Assembly: GCF_900109045.1 (NCBI RefSeq)
Contig: NZ_FNYL01000003.1
Coordinates: 558,001 to 622,000 of the forward strand
Direction: 5' to 3'
Source of the DNA: Dyadobacter sp. SG02
GTDB lineage: Bacteria; Bacteroidota; Bacteroidia; Cytophagales; Spirosomataceae
Length of the DNA: 64,000 nt
Shown here one piece after another: positions 24,254 through 31,607 of this stretch. Below the pieces are notes generated by a model. It was not told where the DNA came from. It saw only the letters and a list, made by a program, of their open reading frames with translations, and did not search any database. The position numbers and the translations under genes were made by a program. The first letter of the stretch is position 1. Every line of letters starts with the position of its first letter.

Positions 24254-27238
24254 ATGCTACATAGAATTTTAATGCTTGCACTGATCGTTTCGGTGCAGCA
24301 CATCGCCTTTGCGCAAAAGAAAAAGCCGAAGGTTAGCGTTGTCCCCGAAAGCAGTTCGTTTTACCAAACGCGGCTGAACGACGAGGACGCCATTTACTTT
24401 ACGCCTGAAAACTTTAAAATCACCAACGACGGCAAAACCGACGTCTCCGACGAATTACAACGGGCGATCAATGAGGTGAAGACCAGTTTCAATTTCGGGG
24501 TCGTGTTTATTCCCGACGGGACTTACAAGATCAGCAAAACGATCTACATTCCGACGGCCGTCCGTGTGATCGGCTATGGCAAAAAGCGACCGCTGATCGT
24601 ACTGGCCGACAATGCCCCGGGCTTTCAGGAGGAATACCCCCAGGATAAGGGCAATGCGAAATACATGTTCTGGTTCACATCATCTATTCCGAAAGACGGC
24701 CAGCCCATCCCGGACGCGGGCGCGAGTACGTTTTACAGCGCCATGTCCAACGTAGACTTGCGAATAGGTGCTGGTAACCCTTCGGCGGTGGCATTACGGA
24801 CGCATTTCGCACAGCATAGCTTTATTTCGCACGTGGATATTCACGCAGGTACAGGCAAGGCGGGGATGTTCGATGTGGGGAATGAAATGGAGGACGTACG
24901 CTTTTTCGGCGGTGATTATGGTATTTATACCTTCAAACCATCGCCGGGTTGGCAGTTTATGATGGTGGACACCTGGTTCGAAGGACAGCGGAAAGCGGCG
25001 ATCCGCTCGCAGGAATCGGGACTGACCATTGTGCGAATGACCGTTAAGAATGTGCCGACGGTGCTGGAAATCAATCCCAATTTCTATGAAAAGCTGTTCA
25101 TGGAAGATAGCCGATTTGAAAACGTGAGCGGCCCAGCATTGGTGATCAGCAATGAAAGCAATGCGTATACCCAGATCAGTTTACGGAACATTACCTGCAA
25201 AAAGGTGCCCATACTGGCTAATTTCCGCATGAGCGGAAAGCAAATTACGGAGCAGGGCGACTTGTATCGGATAAAAAGCCTGAACCACGGTTTGCAAATG
25301 GAGGCTATCGATGCAAAACCGGTACATACAACCGTTCAGGACATTGAAACACTCAAAGCTGAACCCGCGCCGGTTGCGAAAGACATTCCGGCATTCCCGG
25401 ACATCACTACCTGGGCAAATCTCAAAGCGCTGGGAGCGAAGGGGGATGGCATTACGGACGATACCAAAGCCATTCAGGCAGCTATCGACCAGCATGAGGC
25501 GATCTACGTTCCGCAAGGCTGGTACCGCATTACGGAAACCCTGAAACTGAAAGAAAAAACGGTGCTGATCGGCCTTAACCCGGTTTCTACGCAGTTTATT
25601 TTGCAGGATAATACGGAAGCCTTCGGCAGTTTCGGGCCGCCGAAGCCGATGGTAGAATCGCCGCAGGGCGGGAAGAATATTCTTTCAGGCATCGGTATTT
25701 CAACCGCGGCGAGCAATACGCGGGCGGTGGGTTTGAAATGGATGGCAGGGGCGGATTCGTATGTGAATGACGTGAAGTTCCTGGGCGGCCATGGTAACAT
25801 CACCCGGAAACGTCCCGGGCAGGAGGCTTTGAACAACGCCTCGCATGTGGGCAATGAGCAGCATTGGGATACCCAGTATTGGAGCCTTTGGATAACCAAT
25901 AACGGCGGTGGCACATTTAAAAACATCTGGACTGCGAATACCTTCGCATCCGCGGGCGCGTACGTGTCGAACACATCCACGCCCGGGCGCGTGTATGCGA
26001 TGTCGGTGGAGCACCATGTGCGGAATGAGGTGCGGTTTAAAAATGTCTCAAATTGGAAGGTGTATGCATTGCAGCTGGAAGAGGAGAGTAAGGAAAGCTC
26101 GGGTTGCCAGCCGTTGGAAATCGAATCTTGCGACAATATGGTTTTTGCAAACCTGTACATGTTCCGGGTGATCCGCGTCAGCACGCCTTACCCGCATTCG
26201 GTCCGATCGTGGAACAACCGGAAGCTGGAATTCCTGAATGTGCATAATTATAGCCAGACGAAATACCCCTCGACGGTGCCGTTGTATGACGTGAATTCAG
26301 GCATCGAAGTGCGCCCGTGGGAGTTCAACCGGCTGGTGATCGATAACCCAAAGTCGCGCGCGATTGATTTGCAGGTTGGAAAAGCTGTGCAACTGGCCAA
26401 AGGTTTTGAGTTTGCGGACGGCATTTGCCACGATAGCAAGGGCAATGTGTATTTCAGTGAATCGCGTGCGCGACGGATTTACAAATGGTCGGCATCGACG
26501 AATGCATTAAGCCTCGTGGCGGATTTCCCTTGGGAGCCGCTTTCGTTGGGCGTCGATACGAAGGATAATTTGTTGGTAGTTTTCAAATATGCTCCCAAAC
26601 CGGGCTACCTGATCAACGGCAAAGCAGAGACGTTCCCGAACCCGCCGGATGCCGCGGGGACCTCGTTCAGCGGATGGGGGAACAGCGGTTTCGGTACATT
26701 GGTATATGCCATGAATCCCGATCAGTCGGAAGAAACCATGCATTTGCTTCAAAAAGTACCTTTGGAAAAGGTTACAGGCATTGTTAAAACGCTCAACCCA
26801 TCCAACCGCCGCCGCGATTCGGGCGATTTTTTGAAAGTGAGTACCAATCAATTCAAAGAATGCTGGCTAGCGCCTGATGGCGTGACGATCGTTCCTGTGG
26901 TTTACGATCTCGCGCGTTCGAATGCATTGGTGGAAGGCTATCCTGGTAAGGTGCTTTACGGTGCCGATGAGTATTTAAAAAGAACTGTGAGGTTCAATGT
27001 AGGGCCGCAAGGCCATTTATCGGAACCGCAATTGTTTACTGAAAAAGGGGAGTTCAGCTCCGCGGTGGATAGCGAGGGTAATGTTTACATTACCGACGGC
27101 CAGGTTTATGTATTCGATGCTTCGGGCAAGGAGATACGCATGGTCGAAACACCGGAAAGGCCCTCGACCATTACGGTGTCCGGCGATACGCTTTTCATTA
27201 CCGGTCGCAATGCATTGTATGCGGTTGAATTGAAATAA
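24254..27238 (+). CDS. Exported protein with two pectate-lyase-superfamily beta-helix regions and a C-terminal beta-propeller
   Basis: 994 residues with a signal peptide (to about residue 21). Two tandem pectate-lyase-3-type openings are visible: residues ~50-115 (FKITNDGKTDVSDELQRAI, VFIPDGTYKISKTIYI) and ~388-450 (KALGAKGDGITDDTKAIQAA, IYVPQGWYRITETLKL), each leading a right-handed beta-helix. After about residue 710, GFEFADGICHDSKGNVYFSE starts an SMP-30/NHL-like beta-propeller. The beta-helix domains probably bind or cleave a polysaccharide; catalytic residues cannot be assigned by eye. Third gene of the CocE/ThuA operon, with a weak terminator after it. Confidence 0.85.
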   Translation: MLHRILMLALIVSVQHIAFAQKKKPKVSVVPESSSFYQTRLNDEDAIYFTPENFKITNDGKTDVSDELQRAINEVKTSFNFGVVFIPDGTYKISKTIYIPTAVRVIGYGKKRPLIVLADNAPGFQEEYPQDKGNAKYMFWFTSSIPKDGQPIPDAGASTFYSAMSNVDLRIGAGNPSAVALRTHFAQHSFISHVDIHAGTGKAGMFDVGNEMEDVRFFGGDYGIYTFKPSPGWQFMMVDTWFEGQRKAAIRSQESGLTIVRMTVKNVPTVLEINPNFYEKLFMEDSRFENVSGPALVISNESNAYTQISLRNITCKKVPILANFRMSGKQITEQGDLYRIKSLNHGLQMEAIDAKPVHTTVQDIETLKAEPAPVAKDIPAFPDITTWANLKALGAKGDGITDDTKAIQAAIDQHEAIYVPQGWYRITETLKLKEKTVLIGLNPVSTQFILQDNTEAFGSFGPPKPMVESPQGGKNILSGIGISTAASNTRAVGLKWMAGADSYVNDVKFLGGHGNITRKRPGQEALNNASHVGNEQHWDTQYWSLWITNNGGGTFKNIWTANTFASAGAYVSNTSTPGRVYAMSVEHHVRNEVRFKNVSNWKVYALQLEEESKESSGCQPLEIESCDNMVFANLYMFRVIRVSTPYPHSVRSWNNRKLEFLNVHNYSQTKYPSTVPLYDVNSGIEVRPWEFNRLVIDNPKSRAIDLQVGKAVQLAKGFEFADGICHDSKGNVYFSESRARRIYKWSASTNALSLVADFPWEPLSLGVDTKDNLLVVFKYAPKPGYLINGKAETFPNPPDAAGTSFSGWGNSGFGTLVYAMNPDQSEETMHLLQKVPLEKVTGIVKTLNPSNRRRDSGDFLKVSTNQFKECWLAPDGVTIVPVVYDLARSNALVEGYPGKVLYGADEYLKRTVRFNVGPQGHLSEPQLFTEKGEFSSAVDSEGNVYITDGQVYVFDASGKEIRMVETPERPSTITVSGDTLFITGRNALYAVELK

Positions 27239-27242
27239 ATGT

Positions 27243-27279
27243 AAAAAGGCTGGCATTCGTATGGAGTGCCGGCCCTTTC
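27243..27279. terminator. Probable bidirectional terminator between convergent genes
   Basis: Stem with GGCTGGCA (27248-27255) and TGCCGGCC (27267-27274) including a G-U pair, flanked by A run on the left and CTTTC on the right. It is weaker than the other terminators here. Confidence 0.5.
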
Positions 27280-27293
27280 TGTATCTGATTGAT

Positions 27294-28697
27294 CTACTTG
27301 ATGCCTTTGCGTTTTTTATACTCCTGATAACGCTGGTTATATTCTTTGAGCTCTTCTTCCTTAAACGATTTTAAATAGCCCGCAGGCAAATCGAGCCGTT
27401 CTTTCATTTTTAATGTATTCGAAAGTTCTACCAGTGTATTGACGCCCGCCTTATCCTTATTCAAATCAAATGCGTCGTACAAATCGCCGTTTACGGTAAA
27501 TGCTTTGAATGAAAGTTTATTCTGGTCGACCGTAATGGCCTGGTACAACTGCGTATTCGAAGCGGCGCGGTCCATCCAGTTTTGCAAGCCGATGTCGTAC
27601 ATTTTCGGACCACTCACGGATACCACGTAAATCGGGCCGTTGGGCTTTTTGCGGCTTTGGCCGACAGGGATATTCAATCCGCGCCCATAAGTGTGGTCGT
27701 GGCCTTGCAGCACAATATCGACCTTGTGCTTCTTGTACAGCGGCTCCATTTTGGCCCGCCAATCATCGTTATCCCGACCGTTTTTGGTGGAATAGATAGG
27801 GTGGTGATGAACGACGATCGTCCAGCGGTTTGGGTTGTTGGTAGTAACCTGTTCAAACCATGCTGCTTGCTTGTTCATAGTCGTCGAATCAAGGATCGCA
27901 GCCTGCGAATCGAGCGAGATGAATCGTATGCCCTGGTAATCAATGTAATATGCGGTTTCGGAAAGGCCTTCCGGACCGTTTTCAGGTAATGCAAACTGTG
28001 GTTTCCAGTGTTTTGAAACGAAGAGGTTCTTTTTTTCGTCGCGGAAATACTCGTGGTTACCCGGCGTCGGCAGGTTGGGCACCATACCATTGACCCAGCC
28101 ACCCGCTTCGAACCATTCGCCCCATTGGTAATCGACATTGGAGTTGTTGATCAAATCGCCTGCGTGGATCATCAGATTGGCCTTGGGCATGTTGGCGAAT
28201 GCGCCCCGCACCGCCCGCGACCATAGCGAACGGATGTCGTTTTGAGCATCCCCGAAATAGAGGAACGAAACCGGCTCCGGCTTATCAGAGGCTGTTTTGA
28301 AATGGAACCACTCACTCCACGCCTTCCCGTCGCCGACGCGGTATGCGTATTGCGTGGACGGTTTCAGGTCGCCGAAGTTGGCTTCGTGGTAATGTATCGT
28401 TTTGCCGTCGATCACCACTTTTTGTGTAGCGGCCTGCACGGTGCGGGCCTTCGACGGGAAATCGGGCGATGGGTCGGCTTCGTGAATGGCGGCAATGGCC
28501 GTCGTTACCGTCGAGTCGGTGCGCCAGTTGACAGCCTGGGAAATGGCAGGGTTACCTTTGTAACCCAATATGATGCGATCCGGAAACTGTGACGGCGGAT
28601 AAGTTTTATTCTGCTGTGCGAGACCAGGCACGGCTCCGGCGGTTAGTAGAATTCCCGCAAAGAGGATTTTGGAATATAAATGACTAAAAGTTTGCAT
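27294..28697 (-). CDS. Exported purple-acid-phosphatase-like metallophosphoesterase
   Basis: 467 residues with a signal peptide (MQTFSHLYSK to GLAQ). An N-terminal fibronectin-like purple-acid-phosphatase domain (RIILGYKGNPAISQAVNWRTD) precedes a calcineurin-type phosphoesterase core with the metal-ligand blocks FLYFGDAQND, MIHAGDLINN, TPGNHEYF, VVHHHPIYS and LQGHDHTYGRG. It hydrolyses phosphate monoesters or diesters with a dinuclear metal centre, in the periplasm or at the surface. The last 90 residues are an extra C-terminal extension. It is divergent from the serine hydrolase. Confidence 0.88.
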   Translation of the reverse strand: MQTFSHLYSKILFAGILLTAGAVPGLAQQNKTYPPSQFPDRIILGYKGNPAISQAVNWRTDSTVTTAIAAIHEADPSPDFPSKARTVQAATQKVVIDGKTIHYHEANFGDLKPSTQYAYRVGDGKAWSEWFHFKTASDKPEPVSFLYFGDAQNDIRSLWSRAVRGAFANMPKANLMIHAGDLINNSNVDYQWGEWFEAGGWVNGMVPNLPTPGNHEYFRDEKKNLFVSKHWKPQFALPENGPEGLSETAYYIDYQGIRFISLDSQAAILDSTTMNKQAAWFEQVTTNNPNRWTIVVHHHPIYSTKNGRDNDDWRAKMEPLYKKHKVDIVLQGHDHTYGRGLNIPVGQSRKKPNGPIYVVSVSGPKMYDIGLQNWMDRAASNTQLYQAITVDQNKLSFKAFTVNGDLYDAFDLNKDKAGVNTLVELSNTLKMKERLDLPAGYLKSFKEEELKEYNQRYQEYKKRKGIK

Positions 28698-28793
28698 ATT
28701 GACTTGTGGCGATTTTGGTCACAATATTACCCGTTTGGAGAACAATCGGGCTAGTTGCGATCTTCATTTTACATTTTGATAATATTACTGGCC

Positions 28794-30044
28794 ATGAAAC
28801 CCTATCTGTCACCGATTTTTAGCTTCTGTCTGCTCTTAGCGACTGTTTTAGCCTGTAAAAAAGATAAAGATCCGGGCCCGGTAACCGAAGAAGAGCCCGC
28901 GAAGAAGTTTGTTGAAATCCTCGACGATTCGCTGAAAGGGAAGGGCTTCGGTTACAGCTTCGCGGTTTATAAAAAAGATCAGTTAATAGGCACCGGGGCC
29001 GGTGGTTTTCACGCCAGAAAGGTGGAGATACGGGAGGACAAGCCAGTGACGCCCGACACCAAAATGCAGATTGCGAGCATGACCAAGACTATTACGTCGG
29101 CCGCTTTCCTTAGACTGGCCAACGAAAAGGGCATCAAAACCACCGACAAGATCATCGATTATCTGCCCAAAACCTGGGTAAAAGGCCCCAATATCGACCT
29201 CATAACATTCAAGGATTTACTCACGCATACGAGCGGGATCACAGGCATGAGCGAAAATTGCCGGAACGGGGCATTCACCGAGAATGTATGGTATGGTTTG
29301 AAACTGCTGGTAGAAAATGGTATCCGAAAAGAAAATCATGGATCGAGCTGTTACCAGAATGCCAATTTCGGGCTTTTCAGGGTGCTGATACCAGCTATCA
29401 ATGGGTTGAAATTTAGCGGTAACGATGAAAATGATGCATTGTTTGCATTCAGGGGATATGAAGAATATGTGCAGAAGAGCATTTTCGAAAAGGCGGGTGT
29501 AACTGCCGAAGCGCTTTTTTCCAACGGCTTCCCTGAGCCTACTTTCGGCTATGATTATCCCTATTCCGAAGAGTATGGTTTTGATCCGGGCGATTTCAGT
29601 TCGACCACCGGCGGCTACGGCATTTACCTCACCGCCAACCAGGGCGTAAAGCTTTATGCGGCACTTTTCTCGCCCGAAAACAATGCAGTTCTCACGCAGG
29701 GCATGCGTGATGAAATTGTGAATAACGGCCTGGGCAGTTACAGCGCCGTGATGCCTGAGGGAAAATTCAGCTACCACGACGGCTGGTGGTATTCGGGCCT
29801 CGGAATTCCGAATCCGAAGGGTTTCCGTAGCGTTTGGATGCATTGCCCGGAAGACATTACCGTCGTCCTCTTCACCAACGCATTGCGCAACGGCGACGGC
29901 CTGTTCCCGATCCGTTCGGATTTTTATCAGGATATTACCTCGTATGTGCTCTGGGCGTTTTCAAAGTATAAGGACCCCGGCAGAGGTAAGCGTATGCGGC
30001 AGGTTGATTTTCATGAGTATCTGGAAGATCCGGAGCCGCATTAA
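28794..30044 (+). CDS. Lipoprotein serine hydrolase, class C beta-lactamase/penicillin-binding fold
   Basis: 416 residues. The start at 28794 gives a type II signal peptide with lipobox VLAC (Cys21), so the protein is a lipoprotein. The SxxK motif is Ser95-Met-Thr-Lys98 in QIASMTKTITSA. A YxN motif is in SCYQNANFGLF, and the KDLLTHTSGI block is typical of the family. Such enzymes act as D,D-peptidases or esterases; true beta-lactamase activity is not implied. It ends five bases before the tail of a minus-strand small gene. Confidence 0.85.
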   Translation: MKPYLSPIFSFCLLLATVLACKKDKDPGPVTEEEPAKKFVEILDDSLKGKGFGYSFAVYKKDQLIGTGAGGFHARKVEIREDKPVTPDTKMQIASMTKTITSAAFLRLANEKGIKTTDKIIDYLPKTWVKGPNIDLITFKDLLTHTSGITGMSENCRNGAFTENVWYGLKLLVENGIRKENHGSSCYQNANFGLFRVLIPAINGLKFSGNDENDALFAFRGYEEYVQKSIFEKAGVTAEALFSNGFPEPTFGYDYPYSEEYGFDPGDFSSTTGGYGIYLTANQGVKLYAALFSPENNAVLTQGMRDEIVNNGLGSYSAVMPEGKFSYHDGWWYSGLGIPNPKGFRSVWMHCPEDITVVLFTNALRNGDGLFPIRSDFYQDITSYVLWAFSKYKDPGRGKRMRQVDFHEYLEDPEPH

Positions 30045-30049
30045 GGGGG

Positions 30050-30196
30050 TTAGTGGCCTGAATACAGCTTCGCTCTTTTTTTTGCAAAGTAAGCTTGAAG
30101 CTGCTCGAACGTCATTCCTTCAATTTCACGTGATATTTTTTCTTTGATGTCGCGTGTCATTTTGATTGCGTCAAACTCCTTTTCTTTCGTTTTCAT
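30050..30196 (-). CDS. 48-residue protein coupled to the PIN toxin gene
   Basis: Minus-strand frame from ATG (30196-30194) to TAA (30052-30050), encoding 48 residues, MKTKEKEFDAIKMTRDIKEK then ISREIEGMTFEQLQAYFAKK and a short tail. It is charged and helical with no membrane segment. Its ATG overlaps the TGA of the PIN gene as ATGA, so it should be translationally coupled. The size and composition fit a small antitoxin in the reverse gene order (toxin first). It is the type of gene usually missed by length cutoffs. No family match can be confirmed by eye. Confidence 0.7.
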   Translation of the reverse strand: MKTKEKEFDAIKMTRDIKEKISREIEGMTFEQLQAYFAKKRAKLYSGH

Positions 30197-30669
30197 AATT
30201 GTAAGGCTGTTTTGGGTGAGACAATCTCTAACTCATCATATCCTAAACGTAAATTTATGTAATTATATCCTTTGATCCTGTGCTCATTAACGATGTGTTT
30301 GAAGTTCCAGCTCACCAGGACATCTGCTTTAACGATTGTGGCTATGGCGATGTGCAAACAGTCATCGCGACTAGTTGGGCCCACTACATTTTCATTTAGG
30401 TAAATTTCAGCCAGATCAGCGGATTCTTGGGTTAGGAGAACCCGTTCGATGTTGCGGTTGTCAATTTTTTCGAAAAAATGCCTTACTCTTTCGGGAGCGT
30501 CGGCCAATTCTCCTTCTGTGATATTTGAAACAATACAGCGTATCGCGCCGGATTTAACCAACTCAAAAATTCGTAAACTTTCAATTTTAAATTCGGTATC
30601 AAAAACGCCGCCAAATACCGACGTGTCGAAATAGTAACGAGGGGGCATAAAGTTTGTAAGAAGGTTCAT
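30193..30669 (-). CDS. PIN-domain toxin, VapC-like
   Basis: 158 residues. PRYYFDTSVFGG gives the first catalytic aspartate of the PIN nuclease, NITEGEL holds the acidic residue of the second position, TSRDDCLHIAIA the third acidic cluster, and VSWNFKHIV the family's terminal Asn/His stretch. PIN toxins cleave RNA and are inhibited by a small partner. A start at 30648 (MPPRYYFD) is equally possible. A perfect 11-bp dyad, GGGACTGTCCC, at 30701-30711 in front of it could be the autoregulatory operator. Confidence 0.85.
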   Translation of the reverse strand: MNLLTNFMPPRYYFDTSVFGGVFDTEFKIESLRIFELVKSGAIRCIVSNITEGELADAPERVRHFFEKIDNRNIERVLLTQESADLAEIYLNENVVGPTSRDDCLHIAIATIVKADVLVSWNFKHIVNEHRIKGYNYINLRLGYDELEIVSPKTALQL

Positions 30670-30700
30670 TGTTTTGAAATTGCATCGAACTTAAACAAGG

Positions 30701-30711
30701 GGGACTGTCCC
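30701..30711. promoter_or_regulatory. GGGACTGTCCC dyad upstream of the PIN gene
   Basis: Perfect 5-bp inverted repeat with one central base, between the Fic gene stop and the PIN gene start. It may serve as an operator for the toxin-antitoxin pair. Confidence 0.3.
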
Positions 30712-30740
30712 ACCTACACAAAGTACCCCAACGACACTTC

Positions 30741-31514
30741 TCAATGAGCCAACGCCTCCGGTAACATCTTCAGAAACGATTCTGCCCTCAAATAATCCAG
30801 CTGTTCATAAAACATCCCCAGCCTGTTCAAATTTTGATAGTATGCCTCAACGTGCTGATAATAATACTGCTCCGATTGAATGTACCAGGCAACATGCCCA
30901 AGCTTGTCAGAAAGAAACCACTTTTCAAGCAGTCGTGCTGCCCGGCCGTTGCCGTCGTTGAAGGGATGAATGCAAACGAAAACCAAATGAATAAACGACG
31001 CGTAATAGAAGATTTCTTCAAATGACAAGTCGCGATGCAACAACTCTGTAATATCCTCCCAAAGTCTGCCCATTTCTGTTTCCAGTAAATGCGCGGGTGC
31101 CGCCTCGAACTGGATGCGACCTGTTTTATGCTCCATGACGACCATCGGATTCCGCCTGTAAACACCCCGCCAGTGCCCAGGTAAAAGGTGTTCGGTAAGC
31201 AGGCGGTGTGCATGTAAAAAATGATCTTCCGTGAGCCGGTTTTCCTTCGCATAAATGTACGCGCGGAAAAGATCGTTGGGCTTCTGTGTGAGCTCGGGAA
31301 GGTATTCTATCTGCTGGATTTTGTGTTTGATATAACTATCGACTTCCATCGGTTCGCCTTCGATTTTCGAGGAAGTAATTACGGCCACAGAGGTGTAAAA
31401 GTTGAAAGAATCCGCTCTTACGAACGATTCACGGAGTTTTTGTAGTGCCGCATCGGGATCGAGCCCAAGCTGGTTCCGGTAGTTTTCCAGTAAAGTATCC
31501 GATACAATGTTCAT
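30741..31514 (-). CDS. Fic/DOC-family protein, AMP-transferase type, with N-terminal inhibitory motif
   Basis: 257 residues. The Fic catalytic motif HPFNDGNGR (His183-Arg191) is intact, which predicts nucleotidyl transfer (mostly AMP) to hydroxyl groups. The inhibitory-helix motif [S/T]xxxE[G/N] is present at Ser48-Glu52-Gly53 (SSKIEGE), so the enzyme is of the class with the inhibitory segment in its own N-terminus. The start at 31514 (MNIVSD) is preferred over 31547 because the preceding residues overlap the region in front of the divergent gene. Target protein unknown. Confidence 0.9.
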   Translation of the reverse strand: MNIVSDTLLENYRNQLGLDPDAALQKLRESFVRADSFNFYTSVAVITSSKIEGEPMEVDSYIKHKIQQIEYLPELTQKPNDLFRAYIYAKENRLTEDHFLHAHRLLTEHLLPGHWRGVYRRNPMVVMEHKTGRIQFEAAPAHLLETEMGRLWEDITELLHRDLSFEEIFYYASFIHLVFVCIHPFNDGNGRAARLLEKWFLSDKLGHVAWYIQSEQYYYQHVEAYYQNLNRLGMFYEQLDYLRAESFLKMLPEALAH

Positions 31515-31557
31515 GGGCGACGTGGCGTGTGTAAGGCAACCAACCAAGTTACCAGTA

Positions 31558-31586
31558 TTCTTTCAAATCCAAAACCCCTACCTTTG
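31558..31586 (+). promoter_or_regulatory. Promoter of the B12/radical SAM gene
   Basis: TACCTTTG at 31579-31586 matches the minus-7 consensus exactly. A weak TTC at 31558-31560 lies 18 bases upstream as a possible minus-33. It supports the GTG start at 31608. Confidence 0.5.
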
Positions 31587-31607
31587 CACCGTAGAAAACG
31601 TGCATCC

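Noticed and set aside
28794-30044. True class C beta-lactamase
   Set aside because: SxxK and YxN are shared with D,D-peptidases and esterases; a lipoprotein anchor and the lack of a resistance context do not support a beta-lactamase call.
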